The position numbers were made by a program, and so were the translations under genes. A stretch of 64,000 nt of DNA from Mycobacterium sp. PSTR-4-N (lineage in GTDB: Bacteria > Actinomycetota > Actinomycetes > Mycobacteriales > Mycobacteriaceae). This document shows, in pieces, positions 47,465 through 55,953 of this stretch. The notes below the pieces were generated by a model that worked only from the letters and a program-made list of their open reading frames with translations, was not told the DNA's origin and made no database searches. The stretch is from positions 619,321 to 683,320 of the forward strand of contig NZ_JAKRFN010000001.1 of NCBI RefSeq assembly GCF_022348085.1. The letters run 5' to 3'. Position 1 is the first letter of the stretch. Every line of letters begins with the position of its first letter.

Positions 47465-49099
47465 GTGGATCTGCCCCAGTTCCCGACCCTGGCGCTCATC
47501 CTGCTGATCGCGACGGTCGCCGGCCTCGTCGCGACGCGATTGCGCCAACCGCTGATCGTCGCCTTCATCCTGGTCGGAGTCGCGGTCGGCCCGGTCGGCT
47601 TGGGGTGGGTGTCCACCGCCGACACGCTGGAATTGCTGGCCGAAGTCGGCCTGGCGGTCCTGCTGTTCCTCGTCGGCCTCCGCTTGGACCTGCACATGAT
47701 ACGCAGCACAGGTTCGGTGGCGGTGGCGATCGGGCTCGGACAGGTCGCGATCACGACCGTCCTGGGCTTCCTGACTGCGCTCGCCCTCCGCATCGACCCG
47801 GTGTCAGCTCTGTATGTTGCTGTAGCGCTGTCGTTTTCGTCGACGATCATCATCGTCAAGCTGCTGTCGGACAAGCATGAACTCGACCAGTTGCAAGGGC
47901 GGATCGTGGTGGGCCTGCTGATCGTGCAGGACATGGTCGTGGTGCTGGTGATGATCGGGCTGACCGCGTTCGGACAAGGGCAGCCGGCGGGCGTCGGCGC
48001 GGGCATCGCTGCGGTCATCGGCAAAGGCGCTGCGCTGCTGCTCATGTTGTGGCTCCTCACACGTCTGCTCCTGCCACGGTTGATGCCTCACATCGCGCGC
48101 TCCCAGGAGCTGTTGGTGCTCTTCGGGGTCTCGTATGCGGTGTCGGTCGCCGCGGGCAGCGAGTGGCTGGGGTTCAGCGCCGAGGTCGGAGCGTTTCTGG
48201 CGGGAGTGTCCCTGGCCGGCACCCCGTTTCGGGACGCTCTGGGTGCCCGGCTGGTGAGCCTGCGGGACTTCCTGTTGCTGTTCTTCTTCATCACGCTGGG
48301 ATCGGGCCTGCAATTCACCGACGTGGCAGCGCAACTGACCTCAGCACTCGTGCTGTCGGCGTTCGTGTTGCTGATCAAGCCCCTGATCATCATCGCGATC
48401 ATGGCGGTGATGCGCTATCCGGTGAAGGTCGGCTTCCAGGTGGGTGTGCCGGCGGCACAGATCTCTGAGTTCTCGCTGATTCTGGCAGCGCTGGGATCGG
48501 CGCTGGGGCACATCAGCGATGCCACCGTCAGCCTGATCACCGTCGTCGGTCTGATCACGATCGCAGCGTCGACCTACCTGACGACCTATGACCAGCAGCT
48601 CTACGCCCGGCTGCAGCGGTGGCTGTCGAAGCTGGAGCGTCGGCACGGCATCCGCGTGCAGGACAACGCGTCCGGCGATGCCATCGACGTCGTCGTGTTC
48701 GGTTTGGGCCGGTTCGGGTCTCATCTCGCCGAGCGGTTGATCGGTGCCGGACACCGTGTCCTCGGTGTCGATTTCGATCCCCATGAGGTGGCGAGGCATC
48801 GGGAGCGGGGCGTCGTCGCGACATTCGGCAGCGCCGAGGACGCAGCGTTACTCGACGCACTGCCGCTGGCGCAGGCGAAGTACGTCATCAGCGCCATTCC
48901 GGTGCTGAGGACCAACCTCGCGTTGCTGCACGGTCTGCGCCATCACGGCTATTCCGGCACTGTCGCGCTCACCGCGCACACCGGCCACGACGCCCAGCAG
49001 TTGCGCGCCGCCGGCGTCGAGGTCGTACTCGAGCCGTTCGCCTCCGCGGCCGACACCACCTCCGATGCTCTGCACCGCATACTGACCGCCGGGGATTGA
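47465..49099 (+). CDS. KefB-type cation:proton antiporter with RCK domain (CPA2 family)
   Basis: A protein of 544 residues. About 12 membrane segments (to ~390) form the CPA2 exchanger core, with RIVVGLLIVQDMVVV and GAFLAGVSLAG. A C-terminal RCK/TrkA-N domain (about 395-540) has the nucleotide-binding VVFGLGRFGSHLAERL. It probably exchanges K+ for H+ under electrophile or redox stress, as Kef proteins do when gated by glutathione adducts; mycothiol would be the equivalent here, which is speculation. The start is GTG. It ends convergently on the histidine kinase. Confidence 0.92.
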   Translation: MDLPQFPTLALILLIATVAGLVATRLRQPLIVAFILVGVAVGPVGLGWVSTADTLELLAEVGLAVLLFLVGLRLDLHMIRSTGSVAVAIGLGQVAITTVLGFLTALALRIDPVSALYVAVALSFSSTIIIVKLLSDKHELDQLQGRIVVGLLIVQDMVVVLVMIGLTAFGQGQPAGVGAGIAAVIGKGAALLLMLWLLTRLLLPRLMPHIARSQELLVLFGVSYAVSVAAGSEWLGFSAEVGAFLAGVSLAGTPFRDALGARLVSLRDFLLLFFFITLGSGLQFTDVAAQLTSALVLSAFVLLIKPLIIIAIMAVMRYPVKVGFQVGVPAAQISEFSLILAALGSALGHISDATVSLITVVGLITIAASTYLTTYDQQLYARLQRWLSKLERRHGIRVQDNASGDAIDVVVFGLGRFGSHLAERLIGAGHRVLGVDFDPHEVARHRERGVVATFGSAEDAALLDALPLAQAKYVISAIPVLRTNLALLHGLRHHGYSGTVALTAHTGHDAQQLRAAGVEVVLEPFASAADTTSDALHRILTAGD

Positions 49100-49105
49100 C
49101 GGTAC

Positions 49106-50575
49106 TCACGGGAGATCGAGCGGCACCGCCCATTCGACGACGGCCCCAGGGCCAGGACTGGCGTTGTAGATCTTGGCGCTACCGCCCAGAGTGACAGCCC
49201 GGCTTGTGATGTTCGCTCTGCCGTGGCCCATCGTGTTGTTGTCGGAGATACCGATGCCGTTGTCCCGCACGATGATCCGTAGATCCAGACCTGTCACCGC
49301 GACGGTGACCGACGCGGTGCTGGCTCGGGCGTGGCGCGCCACGTTGCTCAGCGCCTCGCGCACCACGGCCAACGCAGCCGCGTGCGCCGGGGGACGGACG
49401 TGCGCGTCGTCGACCGGCCCCTCGAACTGCAATGCTGGGGTGAAACCCAGTGCCCCCACACTGCCCTCGACGACGTCGATGATCGCCGACCGCAGGCGGC
49501 TGGACCGCACCGGCGCGGAGATGGATTGATGCAGATTGAACACGACCTCTCGCAGGTCGCGGATGATCGCATCGGTCTCGTCGATGAAGCCCTCGAGGTC
49601 CGGGTTGCGCCGGGCCGCAGCCGAGGTCAGACCCAGCCCCAGACCGAACACCCGCTGGATCACCCGGTCGTGCAGGTCGGCCGCGATGCGTGCCTGCTCG
49701 TCGCGCAGTTCGCCGTCGATGAGCACGTTGGTGCTGGCCCGCAGGCTCAGCCTCATCTGTTCGACGGCACGGGCGAGTTCGGCGGTCTCCCGGGGACCGG
49801 TGGGGTGGATCGGTTGGTCGTAGTCGCCGGCGGCGACGGTTGTGACCTCGACCAACAGGTCCTCTACCGGTCGGGTGAGGCGGCGATGCACGAGCGTCAG
49901 CCCACCGATGATGACGATGACCAGCACCACCACGCCGACGCCTTGGATCACATTGGCCACCCGCTGGGCGTCCTCGATCCTGCGCACTTGGGCCTGAGCC
50001 ATCTCGCTGCTGTATCCGGCCAGATCCCGGAGCGGCGCGCGCAGGTCGTCGAACTGCTGCTTGCCCTCCAGCGTCATGGCGGTCTGCTGCTCGGGCGCGA
50101 TCGGACCGGAACGGCGGGCAGCGATCTGCGGCTGCGCCACCTGCGTCCGCCAGTGCGCCGCCGCTGCCGTCACCTCGGCCAGGAGTTCGCGACCCCGCTC
50201 GTTGCCGGCGAGCCGCGCCGCCAGCGTCTCGGTCAGAGACGCAGCGGCCTCGGTGCCGGCGTCATACGGCTGCAGCGACACCGGATTGCCGGTCAGGAGG
50301 TATCCGCGCTGCCCCGTCTCCTGGTCGGTGTACGCGCGTCGCAGTGCCTCCACCTCGTCCTGCAGGGGCGCCACGCGGCCGACCAGCTCGTCGACCGCGC
50401 GGGTCACGGTGGCCCGGCCGAGGATAGAGGCCGCCGACACGGCGAGGAACACGACACTGACCACTGCCAGGCAGATCCAGATCAGCTGACGCAGCGAGAG
50501 CTGCCGGTTCCCCGTCCCCACAACTGGGGAGTTCCCGCAGGCGACGGCTTCAGTCCTCGCGGTCGCCGATTCCAT
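49106..50575 (-). CDS. Membrane CHASE3-HAMP sensor kinase with DevS-like core
   Basis: A protein of 489 residues. Membrane segment 1 (about 28-50), a CHASE3 domain (about 55-210, ETGQRGYLLTG), membrane segment 2 and a HAMP domain (about 215-285) lead to HisKA_3 with the phospho-acceptor histidine in RIAADLHDRVIQRVFGLGLGLTS and an HATPase with NVARHARA and DNGIGI. The DLHDRVIQR box is that of DevS/DosT, but there are no heme GAF domains. It starts 10 bases after the persulfide dioxygenase gene, so it belongs to the same operon. Its ligand and partner are unknown; DevR 3 kb away is a candidate. Confidence 0.9.
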   Translation of the reverse strand: MESATARTEAVACGNSPVVGTGNRQLSLRQLIWICLAVVSVVFLAVSAASILGRATVTRAVDELVGRVAPLQDEVEALRRAYTDQETGQRGYLLTGNPVSLQPYDAGTEAAASLTETLAARLAGNERGRELLAEVTAAAAHWRTQVAQPQIAARRSGPIAPEQQTAMTLEGKQQFDDLRAPLRDLAGYSSEMAQAQVRRIEDAQRVANVIQGVGVVVLVIVIIGGLTLVHRRLTRPVEDLLVEVTTVAAGDYDQPIHPTGPRETAELARAVEQMRLSLRASTNVLIDGELRDEQARIAADLHDRVIQRVFGLGLGLTSAAARRNPDLEGFIDETDAIIRDLREVVFNLHQSISAPVRSSRLRSAIIDVVEGSVGALGFTPALQFEGPVDDAHVRPPAHAAALAVVREALSNVARHARASTASVTVAVTGLDLRIIVRDNGIGISDNNTMGHGRANITSRAVTLGGSAKIYNASPGPGAVVEWAVPLDLP

Positions 50576-50585
50576 GCTCGCGACG

Positions 50586-51932
50586 TCACGTCGTCAGTCC
50601 CAACGCATCGGCGCGATCGTAGCCGTCGTCGACGAGCGTGACCGCCCGGTCACCTCGCCGATCGAGGAGGGACGCGGCGATCGAGGCCCGATAGCCCGAA
50701 CCGCAGTGCACCCACACCTCACCGGAAGGCACCTCGTCGAGACGCCCGGTCAGTTCGTGCAGCGGGATGTTGACCGCGCCGCGCACATGGCCCTCGCCGA
50801 ACTCCGAGCGCTGCCGGACATCGAGCACCGCGATCCGATCGGTCGACATGATCGCCGCAAGATCCTCGAACGTGACGACGGGATAGGACCGCACCTCGCC
50901 TATGGCCCAGTTCTGCGGATCACCGACCGTCGCACCGGTGATCTCGTCGATGCCGATGCGAACCAACTCCCGCCGGGCCTCGGCGATCTGATCATGGCTC
51001 TCGCCGATCAACGTCAACGGAGCACCCCACCTGTGCAACCAACCCAGATATGTCACGAAGGAGTTCGACAACTCGAAGCCGACAGTGCCACAGAGGTGTC
51101 CGGCGGCGAAGGCGCGACGGTTCCGCAGATCGACGACCCACTCCCCCGCCCCGACGCGGCGCGCGACCTCGTCGGGATCGCACGGCTGCGGCATCGACAG
51201 ATCCACCGGCGCGGGGCCCGCAGCATTGATGACTCCCATGTGTGCGTAGTAGGCCGGATAATCCGACAGGCCCGCGAGCAGTTCCTCGACATAGGTCCGC
51301 TCGTCGCGGGTCAACGCAGGATTGGTGCGCTGCTCGTCGCCGATCGTCGACGAGTCACCGCTGGCAGGCGTCGCTGAACAGAAGCTCCCGAAGCCGTGGG
51401 TGGGATAGACCTCTGCGTCGGCGGGCAATTCGGCGGCCAGCCGGCGGATCGAGTGGTACTGGGCCCGGGTCAGCTCATCGGTGTGGTCGGCACCGAGCAG
51501 GTCGGTCCGCCCGGTGGTGCCGTGCAACATCGAGCCGCCGGTGAAGACGGCGACCACCCTGTCGGCGGGATCGTGCAGGACGTAACTGATGTGGTGGTGG
51601 GTGTGGCCGGGAGTGTGCATCGCACCGAATCGGAATGCGCCGGTGTCTATCCGATCGCCGTCGGACACTGCCCGATGCTCGTAGTCCACCCGGTCGCCTG
51701 CCGGCAGCAGGTACTCCGCTCCGACCACACGGGCGAGCTCGAACCCACCCGAGACGTAGTCGTTGTGCAGATGCGTCTCGAGGACATGGGTGATGCGGAC
51801 GCCGAGATCATCTGCGAGACGCAGGATTCTGTCGATATCGCGCTGCGGGTCGATGACCACGGCGGTGCCTGTGTGGCTCACCAGATAACTCCGGTCGCCC
51901 AATGACGACGTCTCGATGATCGAGATGTCCAT
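50586..51932 (-). CDS. Persulfide dioxygenase-rhodanese fusion (MBL-fold, CstB/ETHE1-like)
   Basis: A protein of 448 residues. An N-terminal metallo-beta-lactamase domain (about 1-240) has the iron ligands ETHLHNDYVSGG and the HTPGHTHHHISY and YPTHGFGS motifs of ETHE1-type enzymes. Two rhodanese domains follow. The first has no active-site cysteine (LIGESHD); the second keeps CGSGYRAS in WVHCGSGYR. It would oxidise persulfides and feed thiosulfate. The ATG at 51932 has AAGGAG upstream. It lies between the TSUP transporter and the kinase. Confidence 0.93.
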   Translation of the reverse strand: MDISIIETSSLGDRSYLVSHTGTAVVIDPQRDIDRILRLADDLGVRITHVLETHLHNDYVSGGFELARVVGAEYLLPAGDRVDYEHRAVSDGDRIDTGAFRFGAMHTPGHTHHHISYVLHDPADRVVAVFTGGSMLHGTTGRTDLLGADHTDELTRAQYHSIRRLAAELPADAEVYPTHGFGSFCSATPASGDSSTIGDEQRTNPALTRDERTYVEELLAGLSDYPAYYAHMGVINAAGPAPVDLSMPQPCDPDEVARRVGAGEWVVDLRNRRAFAAGHLCGTVGFELSNSFVTYLGWLHRWGAPLTLIGESHDQIAEARRELVRIGIDEITGATVGDPQNWAIGEVRSYPVVTFEDLAAIMSTDRIAVLDVRQRSEFGEGHVRGAVNIPLHELTGRLDEVPSGEVWVHCGSGYRASIAASLLDRRGDRAVTLVDDGYDRADALGLTT

Positions 51933-51966
51933 GTTCCGAGCTCTCCTTCTCGATGTAGGTATCGAC

Positions 51967-52740
51967 TCAACTGACGACGAGCGTGTCGACGAGGACGTAT
52001 CCGGCGACCGCGAAGACCAGGACGGCAAACCAGCGCTGCAGCCGACTCGTGTCCGCACGCGCCCCGAGATGACCTGCAGCCAGGGAACTCACCGTCGCGG
52101 CGCCGACGAACGCCGCCGTGACGCGCCAGTCGATCGCCACGCTGTTCACATGGGACGCGATCCCCGCCGCCGAGTTCGAGACGATGATCAGCAACGACGT
52201 GCCGATCGCCGTGGACATCTCGACGCCGAGCAGTACGACGAGCGCCGGGATGATCAGGAAGCCACCGCCGACGCCGAACAGACCCGTCAGCAGTCCGACG
52301 AGGAACCCGGTCGGGATGGACCGCGGGGCGCACCGGCGCCAGTTGATCCCGTCGTCGCCGACCTCGCAGGCCGTCCCCGTCGACGACGCGTCCCGCAACA
52401 TCCTCGCCCCGGCCACGATCATCACCACCGCGAAACCGACCATCAGGGCCGCCTGCGGCAGGTGCCGCCCGATCACCGTGCCGAGCAGGGCGCCCGGTAC
52501 GCCGGCCACCGCGAAGATCGCGGCCAGTCGCCACTGAACCTGGCGGGCTCGGATCCTGGGGAGCGCACCGACCGCCGAGGCCACCCCGATGACGATGAGC
52601 GACACCGGAATGGCCTGGTCGATGGTCAAACCGAGGCCGTAGACCAGCGCGGGAACGGCGAGAATGGAGCCGCCACCACCGAGGACGCCCAGCAGGACAC
52701 CGATGACGGCACCCATGCCCAGTGTCATCACGACGGTCAC
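51967..52740 (-). CDS. TSUP (TauE/SafE) sulfur-compound transporter
   Basis: A protein of 257 residues with about eight hydrophobic segments and the two TSUP repeats (GVLLGVLGGGGSILAVPALVY and GLLTGLFGVGGGFLIIPALVVLLG). It probably exports or imports sulfite, thiosulfate or a related anion. The GTG at 52740 follows GGGAGAGGAA; a TTG at 52758 is unlikely. The gene is first in the minus-strand unit TSUP, persulfide dioxygenase, kinase. The palindrome at 52758-52773 sits just before it. Confidence 0.92.
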   Translation of the reverse strand: MTVVMTLGMGAVIGVLLGVLGGGGSILAVPALVYGLGLTIDQAIPVSLIVIGVASAVGALPRIRARQVQWRLAAIFAVAGVPGALLGTVIGRHLPQAALMVGFAVVMIVAGARMLRDASSTGTACEVGDDGINWRRCAPRSIPTGFLVGLLTGLFGVGGGFLIIPALVVLLGVEMSTAIGTSLLIIVSNSAAGIASHVNSVAIDWRVTAAFVGAATVSSLAAGHLGARADTSRLQRWFAVLVFAVAGYVLVDTLVVS

Positions 52741-52757
52741 GACAATTTCCTCTCCCA

Positions 52758-52773
52758 ATACCCCCGTGGGTAT
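52758..52773. promoter_or_regulatory. CsoR/CstR-type operator of the sulfur operon
   Basis: ATACCC, CCGT, GGGTAT: a perfect inverted repeat of the kind bound by CsoR-family repressors (CstR operators have ATACC(C)...GGGTAT). It lies 18 bases upstream of the TSUP GTG and overlaps the likely -10 region (TATACC on the minus strand). No CsoR-family gene is in the window, so the repressor acts in trans. Copper or formaldehyde sensors of the same family are an alternative; the neighbouring sulfur genes favour CstR. Confidence 0.65.
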
Positions 52774-52820
52774 ATCTGACAGGATCGACCGTACACGTGT
52801 CGGTCTCGAGATACGACCCG

Positions 52821-53831
52821 CTAGACGATCAGCACGGCCGCACCGGCGACACGTCCGGCGCTCAGGTCGGCCAGCGCGGTGGCGGCCTGATCGAGCCCGT
52901 ACTCGGGAGTCGTCACCTCGATGCGGTGGCGTCCGGCGAACTCGAGGAACTCGCGCGCGTCGGCCCGGGTGTTGGAGGTGACCGAGCGCACCTGTCGCTC
53001 CTGGAACAGGTGAGACTGGTAGTCGAGCGACGGGATGTCGCTGAGGTGGATCCCGGCGATCGCCAGCGTGCCGCCCCGATCGAGAGCCTCCAGCGCCGGC
53101 AGGACGAGGTCACCGACAGGAGCGAAAAGTATTGCGGCATCGAGCTTCACGGGTGGCGGATCGGCCGCACCCTGCGCCGACGCCGCCCCGAGCGCCAGCG
53201 CGAGCTCCCGCGCGTCGGCGCCGCGCGTCATCACGTGCACCTCCGCCCCCTGCGCCAGGGCCACCTGTGCGGTGATGTGGGCGCTGCCGCCGAAACCGTA
53301 GATCCCCAGCCGGCCGCCGGCCGGGAGCTCAGCGCGCAGGAGCGAGCGGTACCCGATGATGCCGGCACACAGCAGCGGGGCGAGTTCGCTGTTCGAGTAC
53401 CCGCCCGGTAGGCGATGCACGAATGCCTCGGGCGCGGTGACGAATTCGGCGTAGCCGCCATCGGCATCCCAGCCCGTGTACCGAGACTCCGGACAGAGGT
53501 TCTCCCGGCCCCGCAGACAGAACCGGCAGTGACCACACGTGTGCCGCAGCCACGCCACCCCCACTCGATCGCCCGTGGCGAAGACCCCACCGGCACCGGG
53601 ACCCAGGGCCACCACCTCGCCCACCACCTCGTGCCCCGGCGTGACGTGCGCTCGGTGCACCGGTAGGTCACCCTCCGCGACGTGCAGGTCGGTCCGGCAC
53701 ACGCCGCAGGAATGGACGGCAATCAGCAGCTCTCCGGCACCCGGCTCGGGCACCTCGGCGGTCACGAATTCGAGCGGCCGGGTCTGCACCGGACCGGGCG
53801 TCCCGACCCGCCACGCGCGCATGGTCGTCAT
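52821..53831 (-). CDS. Zinc-dependent alcohol dehydrogenase
   Basis: A protein of 336 residues. The catalytic zinc site is [30 protein letters not shown], the structural zinc site is [15 protein letters not shown], and the nucleotide loop is [15 protein letters not shown]. It resembles the AdhA-type mycobacterial enzyme; the substrate is unknown. No clear ribosome-binding site is visible before ATG 53831, and ATG 53822 is possible. It lies downstream of the stress-protein unit, and its stop is 80 bases from the TSUP start. Confidence 0.9.
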   Translation of the reverse strand: MTTMRAWRVGTPGPVQTRPLEFVTAEVPEPGAGELLIAVHSCGVCRTDLHVAEGDLPVHRAHVTPGHEVVGEVVALGPGAGGVFATGDRVGVAWLRHTCGHCRFCLRGRENLCPESRYTGWDADGGYAEFVTAPEAFVHRLPGGYSNSELAPLLCAGIIGYRSLLRAELPAGGRLGIYGFGGSAHITAQVALAQGAEVHVMTRGADARELALALGAASAQGAADPPPVKLDAAILFAPVGDLVLPALEALDRGGTLAIAGIHLSDIPSLDYQSHLFQERQVRSVTSNTRADAREFLEFAGRHRIEVTTPEYGLDQAATALADLSAGRVAGAAVLIV

Positions 53832-53910
53832 CGCCGACAAGTTGAACGACCAGCGCGCGCCGTGACGAAGGAGATCACGTCGTCCAGTGTCCCGAGCGAG
53901 ATGGCGGACC

Positions 53911-54171
53911 TCATGACCGGCCTTCCCTCAGCGGAAGTGCGCCGTTGCGCACGGCGACCGAGATGTTGTCCATGACGTGGTCGAGCAGATCCTGATAAGC
54001 CGTCCCGTTGTCGTGTAGAGCCCGGTATCCGTTGTGACGCAGGAAGATGTCGAGTCGTCGATCCAGCGACAGATCCGCGTAGGTAGAGCCCGCGAACTCG
54101 GACGACAGGAACTGCCACGCGATCTTGTCCATCGCAGCCGCAGACGTGTCGGCGCGTCGGGTCGGTGTCAT
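53911..54171 (-). CDS. Small conserved-looking protein of unknown function
   Basis: A protein of 86 residues. It has no recognised domain. The central part ([52 protein letters not shown]) looks like an orderly helical domain with acidic-aromatic repeats. The ATG at 54171 has GAGGAGG upstream. It lies between the stress protein and the alcohol dehydrogenase genes on the same strand, so it probably belongs to the SRPBCC-USP unit. The codon usage matches its neighbours, which supports it being real. Confidence 0.72.
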   Translation of the reverse strand: MTPTRRADTSAAAMDKIAWQFLSSEFAGSTYADLSLDRRLDIFLRHNGYRALHDNGTAYQDLLDHVMDNISVAVRNGALPLREGRS

Positions 54172-54208
54172 GCGCGACTCCTCCTCGGGGGTATCGGGCC
54201 ATCGTTTG

Positions 54209-55051
54209 TCACGTCGCGCGGTGCCCGCACCGCACCACGATCACCGGGTTGCGCATCTCACTGGCCACGGCGGTGCTGACCGAGCCCAACAGCAAGCCGG
54301 CCACCGCACCGCGGCCGTGGCTCCCCACGACGATCAGCTGCGCCCTCTCGCCCTGGGTCAACAGTTGACGGGCCGGGTCCTCGAACCGGATCAGCGTGTG
54401 CACCGGCACCGTGGGATGCCTTTGCCGTAGTGGCGCCAACGCCTGCGCGAGGATCTCCTGACCCTCTTCGATCCAGAACGACGATCGGCGCCTCGCCTCC
54501 GGCGTCTGCTCCGCCTCGTCGCACACATAGAGCGCCAGAACGCCCACGCCCCGCGCGGACGCCTCGGCGAACGCGACCTCCACGGCAGCAGCCGACCACC
54601 GCGAACCGTCGACACCGACCAGCACCGGTTGACGGTTCGTGTGGATCGAAGCACCCGTTGGGGTCGGGTCGGCGTGCACCACCGCCACCGGACAGTGCGC
54701 GTGATGCAGCACTCCGGTGGTGACCGAACCGAGCAGGCGGTGAAGCCGCGTCGCGTCCCCGTGCCGGCCCACCACCACCATTTCCGCATCCTGCGACTGC
54801 CGAGCGAGCACCCCCGCCGGTGACCCGGCCAGCCGGACGCCGGTGACGTGCGGTGCCTCGTCGACGGTGTCAGTCGTCGCGATCGCCACTGCCTCGTCGA
54901 GGACGTCGTCGGTGTCCGCTGCGACATGGACGACGCACAGAGTGGTTGCGCGCACACGTGCTTCGGCGACAGCCCAGCGCAGCGCCGCGGTGGCCGACGC
55001 CGAACCGTCGACACCCACGAGCACACCACGCGAAGAGGGGCGTGCGGACAT
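54209..55051 (-). CDS. Universal stress protein, tandem two-domain
   Basis: A protein of 280 residues, two USP domains starting VLVGVDGSASATAALRWAV and VLVGVDGSRWSAAAVEVAF, with loops VVGRHGDATRLHRLLGSVTTG and VVGSHGRGAVAGLLLGSVSTAV. Both keep the G-2x-G-9x-G-S/T ATP-binding pattern; in the first the second glycine is replaced by Asp (GRHGD). The ATG at 55051 has AGGAG upstream. It follows the first SRPBCC gene by 43 bases. Confidence 0.93.
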   Translation of the reverse strand: MSARPSSRGVLVGVDGSASATAALRWAVAEARVRATTLCVVHVAADTDDVLDEAVAIATTDTVDEAPHVTGVRLAGSPAGVLARQSQDAEMVVVGRHGDATRLHRLLGSVTTGVLHHAHCPVAVVHADPTPTGASIHTNRQPVLVGVDGSRWSAAAVEVAFAEASARGVGVLALYVCDEAEQTPEARRRSSFWIEEGQEILAQALAPLRQRHPTVPVHTLIRFEDPARQLLTQGERAQLIVVGSHGRGAVAGLLLGSVSTAVASEMRNPVIVVRCGHRAT

Positions 55052-55094
55052 CGTCGTCTCCTGGGGGTCTGCTGCGATGGCTACGTCGGCCTGA

Positions 55095-55772
55095 TCAGCC
55101 GGTGTGGTGCAGGCTCGCGCTGGCCGCCGCAGCGGCCGCCTCGGCTTGACGCTGACATTCGACCCGCCTCTTGATCCCCACGAGCATGCCGCGCGTCAGC
55201 ACCGCGCGCGCCGGTCCCATCAGCTCCGCAACCGCCACCTCGCCCGGATGTCGCAGGGCGAGCCGCGATCTCAACAGCAGACGGCACTGGTCGTCGCCGC
55301 GCGGCACGAGGTGGAACGACCACACCACATCCCAGACGCTGCGTAGCGCATCGATGCGCAGCACGATGGCGCGGCCGTCGATGACGGTGACGACGCGAGC
55401 GGTGACACCGTCGGGCAGGTTCATCCACCGCTTCGGCGCCAGTCGGATCTCGTCGTCGGCGGCGATGTGCTGCCATTCCGGATGGATTCGATCGGCGTTG
55501 CGGTACCGCAGCCCGAGGACTTTCTCGATCGCTTCGAAACCGTACAAGCCGCCACGGTCCTGGCCCATCTGCACGAGCCACGGCCACACCTGCTCGGCGG
55601 GGGCGTCGATCGAGACCGCCTCGGTGGTCCGCAGCATCGGCGGCCGCACCCGTTCGTCACCGGGCAGGACGTCCTGGGACTCGGCCTTGGTCGTGCCCCA
55701 ATCACGGAAATAGCGGCGGGCCGCGTACAGCACTCCCACCGCGCCGAGCATCGGCACCAGTCTGTGCGTCAT
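55095..55772 (-). CDS. SRPBCC-family protein (divergent paralogue A)
   Basis: A protein of 225 residues. The SRPBCC/START-like domain starts near VSIDAPAEQVWPWLVQMGQDRGGLYGFEAIEKVLGLRYRNADRIHPEWQ. Its N-terminal segment VPMLGAVGVLYAARRYF may be membrane-associated. The same wording occurs in the divergent gene at 55954, so they are paralogues. Such folds bind hydrophobic ligands. The ATG at 55772 is used; the longer frame to 55856 runs into the promoter. It leads the transcript to the USP, the small protein and the alcohol dehydrogenase. Confidence 0.85.
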   Translation of the reverse strand: MTHRLVPMLGAVGVLYAARRYFRDWGTTKAESQDVLPGDERVRPPMLRTTEAVSIDAPAEQVWPWLVQMGQDRGGLYGFEAIEKVLGLRYRNADRIHPEWQHIAADDEIRLAPKRWMNLPDGVTARVVTVIDGRAIVLRIDALRSVWDVVWSFHLVPRGDDQCRLLLRSRLALRHPGEVAVAELMGPARAVLTRGMLVGIKRRVECQRQAEAAAAAASASLHHTG

Positions 55773-55806
55773 GGCTTCAGCGTGCTTCGCCGTCAGGCAA
55801 TCCACT

Positions 55807-55823
55807 AGGGCCGGTGGTCCTTT
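55807..55823. promoter_or_regulatory. Second DosR-like box (weaker) near SRPBCC gene A
   Basis: AGGGCCGGTGGTCC lies 35-50 bases upstream of the start of SRPBCC gene A. On the minus strand it reads GGACCACCGGCCCT, which resembles the degenerate DosR motif (GGGAC...GTCCC type). The match is partial. Together with the box at 55872-55885 it suggests dual DosR control of this promoter. Confidence 0.4.
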
Positions 55824-55871
55824 CGCGCGACTCCCGCGCCCGACCGATCGGCACATCGACCACCGTGTCCG

Positions 55872-55885
55872 GGGACTTCGGACCC
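55872..55885. promoter_or_regulatory. DosR box in the divergent SRPBCC promoter
   Basis: GGGACTTCGGACCC matches the DosR consensus core GGGACTTTAGTCCC at 11 of 14 positions, within the symmetric TTSGGGACTWWAGTCCCSAA frame. It lies 68 bases before the SRPBCC gene B start and 100 before that of gene A, so it could serve either direction. A DevR/DosR-type regulator is encoded 9 kb upstream. Confidence 0.6.
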
Positions 55886-55953
55886 TGGTGCGTGGTTGCT
55901 GCTCGGTGATCCGCTGGAGTCACGCAGGACATCCACGTTCGGAAGGGGGCGCC

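Noticed and set aside
52787..52805. GACCG...CGGTC inverted repeat as terminator of the alcohol dehydrogenase gene
   Set aside because: The stem is only five bases and has no T-run; it may be an accidental symmetry around ACACGTGT.
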